DNA from: Bacillus sp. DNRA2 | GTDB taxonomy: Bacteria; Bacillota; Bacilli; Bacillales; Cytobacillaceae | Assembly (NCBI RefSeq): GCF_012843265.1 | Contig: NZ_JABAIT010000019.1 | Location: forward strand, 1-64,000 | DNA length: 64,000 bases | Direction: 5' to 3' | Shown here: positions 25,408-33,684 of the stretch, in pieces | How the letters are laid out: each line of letters starts with the position of its first letter | How positions within the stretch are numbered: the first letter of the stretch is position 1 | The notes under the pieces: model-generated | Told to the model about the DNA's origin: nothing | Database searches by the model: none | The model's input: only the letters and a program-made list of their open reading frames with translations | Made by a program: the position numbers and the translations under genes

Positions 25408-26277
25408 ATGACAATCCAAAATATTAATAATATAGAAGATTTATATAATGCGAGTTTTACGCGTAATATCGGTGTCATTTCTGAAGTGGAACAAAACATG
25501 CTAAAAAACAGTCATGTGACCGTTGTAGGTGCTGGTGGTGTGGGGGGAATAACACTAATCCAACTAGCACGAATGGGCGTAGGATCGATTCATGTTATCG
25601 ACAAGGATATTTTTGAAGCTAGTAACATAAATCGCCAAATGCTCAGTTCAGTTAGTTGTATCGGTATGGAAAAAGCCGCCGTTGCACGAGAAGTTTTGTT
25701 GGATATCAATCCTTCGATCAATATTCGTGTGACAGAACAATTTGTAACAGAGGAAAATGCCTTTGAATTATTAGAAAACACCGATGTCATCATTGATGCT
25801 ACGGATAACCTAGTTGCACGTGCAATTATTCATCGTACGGCGTATGCCTTAGGAATTCCTTCGGTTTGGATTGCTGTCACTCCACCATTTCGCGGAGGAG
25901 TCATGAGCTTAACTCCAGAATCATTGCCTTATGAACTCGCATTAGGCTATCCATCCTTCCAACAGGAATTAACCGAGGAAATGCAAGCGAAAATACATGC
26001 TATGAAAGATGGGCGTGCGCTTTATTCTGTTCAGCACGGTGCAGACCAGAAGTGGGCAAAAAGCTATGTGCAAAAGCAAAGACCATGGGCCGTATTGGCT
26101 CCAGTTGCTAATATAGTTGGAGTTATTGCTAGTTTTGAAGCTTTTAAATTTTTAATAAAGCGAGAAGATTTACAACCAGTCACAAGTCCAGATTTAATCA
26201 AAATTAATATGGCTGATCAAAGTATGGTAACGGTAGTGTCACCGGAAACTGGGAGATGGGACTACGCCACGCTTTAA
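25408..26277 (+). CDS. E1-like (ThiF/MoeB family) adenylating enzyme 2
   Basis: A 289-residue paralogue of the preceding gene's product. GAGGVGG is at 41-47, SNINRQ at 72-77, lysine in GMEKAA and aspartate in DATDN. It has a single cysteine, C84, not in the position of a catalytic E1 cysteine, so it probably activates its target by adenylation only. The C-terminus WDYATL mirrors WDYTTL of its sister, and both carry a PP-x-RG loop after the nucleotide domain; this defines a subfamily distinct from thiamine ThiF. The ATG at 25408 is 11 bases after GGAG; an in-frame TTG at 25399 is too close. E1 proteins work as dimers, so a heterodimer is plausible. Confidence 0.85.
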   Translation: MTIQNINNIEDLYNASFTRNIGVISEVEQNMLKNSHVTVVGAGGVGGITLIQLARMGVGSIHVIDKDIFEASNINRQMLSSVSCIGMEKAAVAREVLLDINPSINIRVTEQFVTEENAFELLENTDVIIDATDNLVARAIIHRTAYALGIPSVWIAVTPPFRGGVMSLTPESLPYELALGYPSFQQELTEEMQAKIHAMKDGRALYSVQHGADQKWAKSYVQKQRPWAVLAPVANIVGVIASFEAFKFLIKREDLQPVTSPDLIKINMADQSMVTVVSPETGRWDYATL

Positions 26278-26292
26278 TAGGGGAGAAAAGCA

Positions 26293-26733
26293 ATGTTTGT
26301 TTCATATTTTGTGTTTATCACAATTATTTTGTTGGCCCTTGTGATTAAAGATTATGTGGTTGCTTTAGCAGCTTGTACCCTGACCATATTAATGACACTT
26401 GGACCTAAAGCTAGTTTGCCTATCATTCAAAAATATTCTTTTTCTGTGGGAATCTTTTTTCTGATGCTTTTTCTTTTCATGCCCATTACTTCAGGAAGAT
26501 TCACAACTGAAAGCTTAATGAAGTTAATAACATCTCCAATTGGTATTGGTTCCATTATTGCTGGTTTCGTTATTTCATACATCGGTGGAAAAGGCGTTGG
26601 TGTTCTCCCTGCTAATCCAACTATCTTATTAGGAGTTTTATTGGGAACCTTGGTTGCGGTGTTATTTATGAAAGGATTGCCGGCAGGATTAATCATTGCT
26701 GCTGGAGTGATGGCTTTATTTTTATCAAAATAA
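26293..26733 (+). CDS. DUF441 membrane protein
   Basis: A 146-residue integral membrane protein with about four helices of the DUF441 (UPF0756, YtwI/YeaL) family, recognised by the pattern SPIGIGSIIAGFVISYIGGKG and VLLGTLVAVLFMKGLPAG. The family has no proven function; transport is often assumed. Here it is the third gene of an operon with two E1-like enzymes, 15 bases after the second and preceded by GGGGAG. The setting suggests import or export of a substrate or product of the pathway. Confidence 0.8.
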   Translation: MFVSYFVFITIILLALVIKDYVVALAACTLTILMTLGPKASLPIIQKYSFSVGIFFLMLFLFMPITSGRFTTESLMKLITSPIGIGSIIAGFVISYIGGKGVGVLPANPTILLGVLLGTLVAVLFMKGLPAGLIIAAGVMALFLSK

Positions 26734-26817
26734 TTCCATCTGTTCGCTAAGCAATGAATCGTGTAAGGATAATAGATTACTGATTTATATAATAAAAGAT
26801 TGAAAGTAGGGCGAAGT

Positions 26818-28242
26818 ATGAAAGGTAAGGAAGTAATGATATTAGATGCAACGCTTCGAGAGGGTGAACAGCATAGTGGTGTTTGTTTTGCGGTAGAAGA
26901 TAAAATCGCTTTGCTCCATATGCTGGAGGATTTTGGAGTGAACGTGATTGAGGTGGGACACCCTGGAATTTCTCCTGAAGAGGAGGTGGTTTGTCAAAAG
27001 GTTGCCCAAACAGCAAGGCATGCCCAAATCCTGATGCATGCTCGGGCAAGTATAGAAGAAGTCCAAGCTGCCTCTCGGGCTGGTGCTGATTGGGTGGGAA
27101 TATGGGCATCGGTTAATTCCGTTTCCCTTCAGACAAAATTCACTAATCGTTCCGAAGAATTTGTTATGAACTTGGTTGAGCAGGCCATTTTAGAAGCAAA
27201 AAAGCAGGGTTTGAAGGTTCGTTTTACAATTGAGGATGCATCGAGAACTAGCTGGAAGGACATTGAATTTATTGGCAATATCGCCATTTTAGCTGGAGCA
27301 GACCGAATTAGTTTAGCTGATACAGTGGGAGTGTGGGAGCCTAGTCAATGCGCGGAGATGGTCAGAGCAGCAGTTGCCTCTTTTCCTTGTGAAATCGAAG
27401 TTCATCTCCACAATGATTTGGGTCTAGCCATGGCAAATGCGCTTGCTGCCATTGATGCGGGTGCTTCTGTGATTGATGCAACTTTATGTGGCATTGGCGA
27501 AAGAGCAGGCATAGTAGATTTGCTAAATTTAGCGGTACTGTTGACCGAGAAGCGTAATCTTTCTATGTTTGATTTGAAAAAAATACCTAGTCTTGTGCAG
27601 GCGTTACAATTGTCTTCTGGTTGTAAAATTGATCACTGGCGTCCGGTGATTGGAAAGAATGTGTTCACGCATAAGGCACTTTACCATGTAAAGGCTGTCC
27701 AAAAAAACTTTGCTGCTTATGAGGGGATTAATCCGGATTCGATAGGGCGTTCACGCAACGTTGAACAAAAACGAACAGATCGTATGGAAAGTAGCAAGCT
27801 CAAACCCCAATTACGATTGGGTTCCCCATTTATCAAGGGAGCATCTGAGTTATTATTTCATCGTGATGGCCCAGGTTATCGTTGGGTCCAAATGGATTAT
27901 CGTACAGACAACCGCGCTTCCTTTTATGTGATTCAACGAGTATTTAACGGCACACCAGAGGAACAAAAAACGGACGGACATGTCGATGTTCATGCACATC
28001 ATTGTGATAGCGCCTTTATTTTTTGGGGAAATGAAGTGGACGGTACTGGATTGATATGTGAAGTAGAAATAGAAGGTGAACGCCAATTAGTTGAAAGCCC
28101 TTGTTCGATTTTTATTCCAGCAGGTCTCAACCATACATATAAATATGTATCCGGAATCGGTACGTACACCAATATTGTACTTGCTCCAGAATATAATTTA
28201 AGCTTACTCGCTGAAAACGCGGAATATGTCGCAATAACCTAA
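26818..28242 (+). CDS. HMGL/homocitrate-synthase-like enzyme fused to a cupin domain
   Basis: A 474-residue two-domain protein. Residues about 5-270 form a DRE-TIM metallolyase domain: ILDATLREGEQ at the N-terminus (metal-binding Asp and catalytic Arg-Glu) and the HxH motif in EVHLHNDLG near 197. This is the arrangement of homocitrate, isopropylmalate and citramalate synthases. Residues about 340-460 form a cupin with HVDVHAHHCDSAFIFWG. The fusion is not the standard form of LeuA or NifV. The ATG at 26818 starts the family-typical sequence; a TTG at 26800 is also in frame. It ends an operon with two E1-like enzymes and DUF441. The predicted reaction is acyl-CoA condensation with a 2-oxo acid, but the product is unknown. 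Confidence 0.85.
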   Translation: MKGKEVMILDATLREGEQHSGVCFAVEDKIALLHMLEDFGVNVIEVGHPGISPEEEVVCQKVAQTARHAQILMHARASIEEVQAASRAGADWVGIWASVNSVSLQTKFTNRSEEFVMNLVEQAILEAKKQGLKVRFTIEDASRTSWKDIEFIGNIAILAGADRISLADTVGVWEPSQCAEMVRAAVASFPCEIEVHLHNDLGLAMANALAAIDAGASVIDATLCGIGERAGIVDLLNLAVLLTEKRNLSMFDLKKIPSLVQALQLSSGCKIDHWRPVIGKNVFTHKALYHVKAVQKNFAAYEGINPDSIGRSRNVEQKRTDRMESSKLKPQLRLGSPFIKGASELLFHRDGPGYRWVQMDYRTDNRASFYVIQRVFNGTPEEQKTDGHVDVHAHHCDSAFIFWGNEVDGTGLICEVEIEGERQLVESPCSIFIPAGLNHTYKYVSGIGTYTNIVLAPEYNLSLLAENAEYVAIT

Positions 28243-28243
28243 A

Positions 28244-28319
28244 GGTGCCAGGCACCGCCCGAAAAATCTTGTTTCACGAAAAACGTGTGAAACAAGAAAA
28301 ACCGGGCGGTGCCTGTCAC
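28244..28319. repeat. Dispersed intergenic repeat, full palindromic copy 5
   Basis: GGTGCCAGGCACCGCCCG, TCTTGTTTCAC, loop, GTGTGAAACAAGA, CCGGGCGGTGCC, TGTCAC. It is the best preserved hairpin copy and lies one base after the HMGL-cupin stop codon, between convergent genes. Confidence 0.9.
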
Positions 28320-28333
28320 TTCATATCGTCACA

Positions 28334-29656
28334 TTATATCTTTATGATGAATTTGGTTCCGACATTTACTTTGCTTTCGACGCTGATTGTGCCTCCATGG
28401 GAGAGGACGTATTGTTTGGCAATGGCAAGGCCGAGCCCCGTCCCACCAGTCTCACGTGCCCGAGCATCGTCAGTACGATAGAAGCGATCGAACAAATGTG
28501 GGAGATGCTCAGGTGCAATCCCGATACCAGTATCTTCGACGACGATTGTTAACCTATCATCGTCTTTCATTTTTTTAATCCGAAAATAAACTCTACCAAG
28601 TTCCGGGGTATATCGCAAGGCATTCATCAATAAATTGAGAAAAACCTGTTTCATTCTGTTCACATCAATCAGAATGTCCGTTTCATCTGTCTGTTTATCG
28701 ATTTCTAATTGAATCGATTTTTCCTCAACCAAAGGCTCCAGAGCTAATTTCAACTGCGTAGCTAACTCATAAATATCTGTTTGGGTTTTGTTCAAAGTTA
28801 GTTTTCCAGCCTCTGCCAATGATAGAATCCTTAAATCTTCAATTAAACGATTCAAGCGGATCATTTCATCCTGCAATGGCAATAGGGATTCTGGTTTAAT
28901 CATTTCACCCTGTTGCTGCAAATGGTCCAACTTGCCGCTAATAATCGTCAGTGGCGTCCTCAGTTCGTGAGCCACATCCGCTGTTAAATTCCTACGTACA
29001 GTTTCAGCACGCTCCAATTCTTTTGACATATGATTAAAAGCTTTAGCAATTTTTCCATACTCGTCCTTCGTGTCCACTTGAACTTGAATTCCAAGTTCGC
29101 CTTTTCCTAACCGCTCGAGAACGGGTAATAGCTTTTGCAATGGGGCTGCGAGCCATTTTGCTATGCGATATGCGAGGATGAGGGCAATTACAACCAGCAC
29201 AGAACCACTAACTAGGAGCATGAAAACCACAGAAATCGGCGTTCCAATCATGATTTTTGAAAAATTAGCTACCTCAGGGTCATAATAGTAAAAATCGCCA
29301 ATCACCTTGTTATTCAGCTTTAATTGATGATGAATACCCAAACGACGGACGATTTTTTTTGGTGAAGTACCTTCGTGATAAACTTTTCGGCCCTGGGGGT
29401 CAAAGACGAGAATCTCGGGATGCTCCTGATGAATATTATTTAGCAACGGTAAGCGCTCTGCATGCTCCCAAGAATGACTATTTTTATAAAAATTAATCAA
29501 TTCCTTCTTTAAAAACTTGATTTCACGACCTCTTGTTTCTTCAATGCCCGCATCAATCGTCCCTTTTACTGTCATATGTGTTAGAAAAATAAAAACAAGG
29601 CTAACACCAAAAATGGCTAAGGCCATTGCTAAGAAAACTTTGCGATGAAAGCTCAT
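28334..29656 (-). CDS. Sensor histidine kinase
   Basis: A 440-residue membrane kinase: an N-terminal helix, an extracytoplasmic sensor region of about 140 residues, a second helix, a HAMP domain (LEGKELGIQV-like region near 200), the phosphoacceptor box HELRTPLTIISGKLDHL, then N, G1 (DTGIGIAPEHL), F and G2 (GGTGLGLAI) boxes. It overlaps the response regulator gene by ATGA (29653-29656). The sensor domain is not one I recognise. The pair is divergent from a small membrane protein gene at 30521, its likely target. Confidence 0.9.
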   Translation of the reverse strand: MSFHRKVFLAMALAIFGVSLVFIFLTHMTVKGTIDAGIEETRGREIKFLKKELINFYKNSHSWEHAERLPLLNNIHQEHPEILVFDPQGRKVYHEGTSPKKIVRRLGIHHQLKLNNKVIGDFYYYDPEVANFSKIMIGTPISVVFMLLVSGSVLVVIALILAYRIAKWLAAPLQKLLPVLERLGKGELGIQVQVDTKDEYGKIAKAFNHMSKELERAETVRRNLTADVAHELRTPLTIISGKLDHLQQQGEMIKPESLLPLQDEMIRLNRLIEDLRILSLAEAGKLTLNKTQTDIYELATQLKLALEPLVEEKSIQLEIDKQTDETDILIDVNRMKQVFLNLLMNALRYTPELGRVYFRIKKMKDDDRLTIVVEDTGIGIAPEHLPHLFDRFYRTDDARARETGGTGLGLAIAKQYVLSHGGTISVESKVNVGTKFIIKI

Positions 29657-30345
29657 GTTTGATCACCAAAACGATAGCCAAATCCATAAACAGTTTGAAT
29701 GTATTTGGGATTGGCTGGATCATGCTCCAACTTTTTTCTTAAGCGGCTAATATGTGCATCGACAGTTCGTTCCACATTCAATAATTCATCCTCTAAGGCC
29801 GCCTTCAATAGTTGCAAGCGGCTGTAAACAATCCCAGGTTTTTCGGCCAAGGTTAATAAAAGTTTAAATTCTGTAGGAGTCATCGAAATTTCCGTCCCAT
29901 TTTTCCAAACACGGTATTGGGAAATAGATATGATGATTTCACCACGATCTAATGTCTCTTCCTCGCACGTGGGATTGTCACCGACCCTGCGCAGGAACGA
30001 ACGAATCCGTGCCAATAACTCACGTAATGAAAAGGGCTTTGTAATATAGTCATCAGCGCCAACCTCAAGTCCGACAATCTTGTCCATTTCATCTGCTTTG
30101 GCGGTCACCATAATAATCCCGATTTTACTCATTTTCCGAATTTCTCGGCAAACGTCAAGCCCGCTCATATTTGGCATCATCCAATCTAGGACAACCAAAG
30201 CCGGATTCGTTTCTTTTATTTTAGTAAGAGCTTCCTGGCCTGATAGGGCTGTAACAATATCGAACCCTTCTTTTATCAAAAAAGAACTCATAAACTCAAG
30301 AACTTTTATTTCGTTGTCGACTAATAGAATTGTCTCAGCCATCAT
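29653..30345 (-). CDS. OmpR-family response regulator
   Basis: A 230-residue regulator with a receiver domain (phosphoacceptor D54 in VVLDWMMPNMSG, conserved lysine in ITKPF) and a C-terminal winged-helix DNA-binding domain of the OmpR/PhoB type (TPTEFKLLLTLAEKPG; RTVDAHISRLRKKL). AAGGAG precedes two adjacent ATG codons. It is the first gene of the kinase operon. Binding sites were not identified with confidence in the 175-base divergent region. Confidence 0.92.
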   Translation of the reverse strand: MMAETILLVDNEIKVLEFMSSFLIKEGFDIVTALSGQEALTKIKETNPALVVLDWMMPNMSGLDVCREIRKMSKIGIIMVTAKADEMDKIVGLEVGADDYITKPFSLRELLARIRSFLRRVGDNPTCEEETLDRGEIIISISQYRVWKNGTEISMTPTEFKLLLTLAEKPGIVYSRLQLLKAALEDELLNVERTVDAHISRLRKKLEHDPANPKYIQTVYGFGYRFGDQT

Positions 30346-30520
30346 TATTTCTCCTTATTTGTCTTATTTTTTCACATTATACACTAACTATTATTTCCAA
30401 CATCAAATTTCATTGAAACCATAACGTATCGCAACAAGTTCACAACATTTGTTTGTTAATCTTAAAACGTTCTCAAGAGGGAGAGACTAAACGATACACA
30501 ACAAATGGGAGGAATTATCT

Positions 30521-31042
30521 GTGGCAATTCGACTTAGTCAAAAGAAAAAAAGCGTCTTAGTTGCAATTCACGTACTGTCTGTGGCTTCATGGATTGGTGG
30601 AACCTTGGCAATGCTGTTGCTTACTGCTTTTCTATCAAAAGGGGCAAACGGCGAGCAACTTCTCTATACAATGGAAAGTATGAAAATTATTGATGAAAAT
30701 TTGTTGAAATATCCTGCGCTGCTGAGCTTATTTACAGGCATCATGTTGTCAGTTTGGACTCAGTGGGGGTTAGTAAAGCATTACTGGGTGATAATTAAAC
30801 TTGTGTTAACCGTATTAACGATTATGATAGGGATTTTATTCCTAAGTAAGTGGACTGCAGGATTAGGGGAAATCATTAGCGACATGGGATTTCTCGCTTT
30901 AAAAGACGAACAATTTAAATCGACCTGGACTTCGATTTTGATGACGTCAAGCTTTAATCTATTTTGTTTAGGATTTATGACATTCATAACCTATTTAAAG
31001 CCGTTCGGCAAAGTGAAGAGAAATAACCAACAACGAGGTTAA
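30521..31042 (+). CDS. Small four-helix membrane protein next to the two-component system
   Basis: A 173-residue membrane protein with four hydrophobic segments. The opening LVAIHVLSVASWIGGTLAMLL resembles the first helix of CopD/DUF2269-type proteins, where the histidine in HVLSVASW is conserved and may bind heme or metal. It begins with GTG after GGGAGGA and is divergent from the kinase/regulator pair, which suggests that it is their target. No closer assignment is possible. Confidence 0.65.
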   Translation: MAIRLSQKKKSVLVAIHVLSVASWIGGTLAMLLLTAFLSKGANGEQLLYTMESMKIIDENLLKYPALLSLFTGIMLSVWTQWGLVKHYWVIIKLVLTVLTIMIGILFLSKWTAGLGEIISDMGFLALKDEQFKSTWTSILMTSSFNLFCLGFMTFITYLKPFGKVKRNNQQRG

Positions 31043-31062
31043 AAAAATAAAGATATAAAAAG

Positions 31063-31096
31063 TAAGGGAACTCTATAATTTCAGAGTTCCCTTAAA
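31063..31096 (+). terminator. Rho-independent terminator
   Basis: TAAGGGAACTCT (31063-31074) pairs with AGAGTTCCCTTA (31083-31094), after the small membrane protein gene. Confidence 0.8.
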
Positions 31097-31144
31097 GCTG
31101 ACTGAAAATTTTATCATGGTACTATAATAAACTATTTAAAAAAC

Positions 31145-31191
31145 TGTGAAACAAACCCCGTGAAACAAGAAAATTCAGGCGGTGAAAGGCA
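31145..31191 (+). repeat. Dispersed intergenic repeat, half copy 6
   Basis: GTGAAAC-N7-GTGAAACAAG, AAAATTCAGGCGGTGAAAGG and CAC; it carries more differences than the other half copies. Confidence 0.8.
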
Positions 31192-31197
31192 CTATAT

Positions 31198-31257
31198 TTA
31201 CCTTGCAATGCAAGATAGCGCAGTTTATAATGTGTGTATGTCTTGTATTGCAAGGTA
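31198..31257 (+). promoter_or_regulatory. PadR-type promoter and split operator
   Basis: TTGCAA (31203-31208), a 17-base spacer and a perfect TATAAT (31226-31231). The promoter is enclosed by inverted arms ACCTTGCAATGCAAGA (31200 region) and TCTTGTATTGCAAGGT (31240-31255). One arm covers the -35 and the other the transcription start. The symmetry and the position upstream of a padR gene indicate autorepression. Confidence 0.8.
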
Positions 31258-31275
31258 GTGAAGGGAGTAGGGTTT

Positions 31276-31605
31276 ATGGCCGATACGACGCAAATGCTAA
31301 AAGGGATATTAGATGGCTGTCTGTTAGCGATTATTAAAGAAGGAGAAATCTACGGCTATGAATTAGCCACAAAGTTAGAGTCGTATGGATTTCTATCGTT
31401 TAGTGAAGGCACAATCTACCCATTGCTACTTCGGATGCAAAAAGAAGGATTAGTCAGCACAACTTTAAGGAAATCAACAGCAGGCCCAAAGCGAAAATAC
31501 TACTCACTAACAGAGAAAGGAGAACTTGAGTTAAATGATTTCATCGAACGTTGGGAACAGTTGAGTGGAGCTGTGGAAAACGTTTTATCCAAAAAGGAGA
31601 GGTGA
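31276..31605 (+). CDS. PadR family transcriptional regulator
   Basis: A 109-residue winged-helix regulator of the PadR-s1 type: LDGCLLAIIKEGEIYGYEL, then GTIYPLLLRMQKEGLV (recognition helix and wing) and RKYYSLTEKG. The ATG at 31276 lies after AAGGGAG; longer in-frame readings begin inside the operator. It is followed six bases later by a membrane protein gene of the DUF1700/HAAS kind, the usual partner of PadR regulators, so it likely controls its own operon. Confidence 0.9.
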   Translation: MADTTQMLKGILDGCLLAIIKEGEIYGYELATKLESYGFLSFSEGTIYPLLLRMQKEGLVSTTLRKSTAGPKRKYYSLTEKGELELNDFIERWEQLSGAVENVLSKKER

Positions 31606-31610
31606 TAAGA

Positions 31611-32375
31611 ATGCTATCTAAGGAATCAGAGCAATTTTTAGTTGAACTGCGCTTATTTTTAATCTCAAAAGGTAAAAACGACCAAGAAATAAACGAGATA
31701 ACTGAAGAACTCGAGGTCCATCTTCTTGAGGCAGAAGCATCAGGTAAGGATATTAAACATATTATTGGGGAAAGTCCAAAGCAATATATGGAAAGTATTG
31801 GCCAATCAATGAAAACAGATTTTCGGCAACTGATTGTCTTGGCACCTATGATGATTTTGCTATTAGCTTCTTACATAAGCATAGGACCGGCGATCGAAGG
31901 TCACTTTTCATTATCAAAAGAAATACTGATGCTGGCAGCTGTAACTGGCATTGCAGGAGTCTTTGTTTATGGGATTTTACTTTTTAAATTCGTACCGAAA
32001 GTTTTCCAATCAAGATGGGCCTATTTTTTAATATTTGGAGCCATGCTCCTTGTTTCAGGTATTGGAGTAGTCCTGTTATATTGGTTCAATAAACAGGGAT
32101 TTGAGCCAACTTTTGTTGCAACACCATTTCAAAATAATATCATCCTGTTGATATGTGTGATCATTTTTATTACTTCAGCGATTTATACAAAAACGTGGAT
32201 TACTATCATCATCCCGATTCTTACTTCAATAGGACCAATCGCAAACAGATTCTTGCCTGAAGATGTCAATCAAAACCCAACATATATTTTATATACTAGT
32301 TTGATATTATCGTTGATTGTTGTTGTTGCTATTTTTCTGCTAATAAGAAAACGAAAAACAAACGGAAGCATGTGA
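31611..32375 (+). CDS. HAAS-domain membrane protein, partner of PadR
   Basis: A 254-residue protein. The N-terminal 70 residues (LVELRLFLISKGKNDQEINEITEELEVHL) match the helical HAAS/DUF1700-type domain common in proteins encoded beside PadR regulators. Seven or so hydrophobic helices follow. The ATG at 31611 is preceded by AGGAGAGGTGA. The stop codon TGA (32373-32375) is part of a dispersed repeat. It likely senses or responds to envelope conditions, but this is inference from the family only. Confidence 0.78.
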   Translation: MLSKESEQFLVELRLFLISKGKNDQEINEITEELEVHLLEAEASGKDIKHIIGESPKQYMESIGQSMKTDFRQLIVLAPMMILLLASYISIGPAIEGHFSLSKEILMLAAVTGIAGVFVYGILLFKFVPKVFQSRWAYFLIFGAMLLVSGIGVVLLYWFNKQGFEPTFVATPFQNNIILLICVIIFITSAIYTKTWITIIIPILTSIGPIANRFLPEDVNQNPTYILYTSLILSLIVVVAIFLLIRKRKTNGSM

Positions 32376-32419
32376 AACATAGCGTGTGAAACAAGAAAAT
32401 TGGGGCGGTGACAGGCACC
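32372..32419 (+). repeat. Dispersed intergenic repeat, half copy 7
   Basis: GTGAAAC-N6-GTGTGAAACAAG, AAAATTGGGGCGGTGACAGG and CACC. The first TGA is the stop codon of the preceding gene. Confidence 0.85.
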
Positions 32420-32423
32420 TTAT

Positions 32424-32670
32424 TGGCACTGGACAGAAACAAATGGTATTTCAAAAAAGCCAGAAAAGCTTTGCGATCAATTCGAGCAAATCCTTGGAGG
32501 AAGTCATACATTTGAAAATGGTGCTTGTATCGTAATGAGAGCTAGAAATAATATTCGACCACGCCTCCTTGGTGAACGGGCAAGATCGTTTCTTCTCCTT
32601 CCGCAAATGTTTGCATTTGAATCATTAGCTTCTGACGGTAGAGCGCTTTGCAGCGGATGTTCGAGAGGCT
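32424..32670 (+). pseudogene. Fragment of a DUF1259 (LppY/LpqO) protein gene
   Basis: One frame across this stretch gives a sequence matching the middle of DUF1259 proteins: LCDQFEQILGG, ENGACIVMRARNN, then SFLLLPQMFAFESL and GRALCSG. Both ends of the family (the N-terminal part and the C-terminal HNHW region) are absent, no start codon or ribosome site is present, and after about 32655 the similarity stops. It is therefore a remnant, entered directly from dispersed repeat copy 7. Confidence 0.65.
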
Positions 32671-32739
32671 TTTCAGGTACTAGAATAGAATTAATTTTGA
32701 CCATGATTTTTAATTTTACAATCATTAGTTATTAAAACG

Positions 32740-32783
32740 AAAACACAACTAGTTTGAGTCAATCGAATTAGTTGTGTTTTTAT
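32740..32783. terminator. Bidirectional rho-independent terminator
   Basis: AAAACACAACTA (32740-32751) pairs with TAGTTGTGTTTT (32769-32780). It lies 70 bases beyond the end of the minus-strand metallopeptidase gene. Confidence 0.85.
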
Positions 32784-32855
32784 TGTTTCCTTCATTAAAA
32801 TATATCAATTCTAACCAAACAAAGCTTTATTGATAATAAATATATCGGAAATCTA

Positions 32856-33584
32856 TCATACGTCCATCCGCCAATGTGATAATGCTAACCAATGTTCACA
32901 TCGCTCGTATTCAGGCATGATTTTTCCAACAAGTCGCCAAAAGGAACGATCATGATTGAGGTGGACCATGTGACACATTTCATGGACCACGACATAATCG
33001 ATGACTTCAAGTGGCGCCATCGATAGTTTCCAATTAAAGGTTAACTGGCGCAAACCATCGCATGTCCCCCATGTGGTTTTGCTGTCGGAAATCCGAAAAG
33101 AGCGAGGCTTAACCTTGAAATGGGATTGATAATGCAGAATTCGTTTTTCGACGATTCTTTTGCACTGTTGATGATAGAACCGTTTTAATGCTTTTTGAAT
33201 ATGATCCTGATTAAATTTCTTAACATAAATGTATAACGTATCACCCTCAAATACGACTTTGTCCTTCTTAATTTCGTGATCCTCGGAAATTAGTATGGGA
33301 AATTCCTTTCCTAAATACAGAAAGCGTTCGCCTTGCTCATAGACCATTTCCTTTGGCCCTGCAAGGCGATCTTTCATTTCTGTTATCCGGTGTTGGATTT
33401 GTTCCCATTTTTCCTCAATAATTTGCAGTACGGTTTCTTCTGCTGTGCCTTTCGGAGCTTGTACTTCAACATTTCCATAAAAATCGATATAGATTCCGAC
33501 AGTTTTTCTATTTTTATATTGTAATTCAAAGCTTAAAGTTTCGCCCAAGTAAGAATGGAATATCTCAATCACCTCTATGTTCAT
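32856..33584 (-). CDS. YgjP-like zinc metallopeptidase (DUF45/M48-type)
   Basis: A 242-residue cytoplasmic protein of the YgjP/WLM-like (DUF45) metallopeptidase family. The zinc-binding HEMCHMVHLNH (HExxH plus a third histidine) lies near residue 200 and is preceded by the family block KTTWGTCDGLRQLTFNWKL. Such proteins are often encoded near restriction systems in other bacteria, but none is seen here. The substrate is unknown. The start ATG at 33584 gives the usual family length. Confidence 0.88.
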   Translation of the reverse strand: MNIEVIEIFHSYLGETLSFELQYKNRKTVGIYIDFYGNVEVQAPKGTAEETVLQIIEEKWEQIQHRITEMKDRLAGPKEMVYEQGERFLYLGKEFPILISEDHEIKKDKVVFEGDTLYIYVKKFNQDHIQKALKRFYHQQCKRIVEKRILHYQSHFKVKPRSFRISDSKTTWGTCDGLRQLTFNWKLSMAPLEVIDYVVVHEMCHMVHLNHDRSFWRLVGKIMPEYERCEHWLALSHWRMDV

Positions 33585-33684
33585 ATTTGACGGTTTGTGA
33601 AGTTTAGATTATGTTTTCATTTATGATTGTTTATGTAAAAATCAATATATATTTTATATGCAAAAATAAAAAGGGGGAATACCG

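Noticed and set aside
30346-30520. Direct-repeat binding sites for the OmpR-type regulator
   Set aside because: Only loosely similar TTCACA-type words were seen; spacing and conservation are too weak to call.
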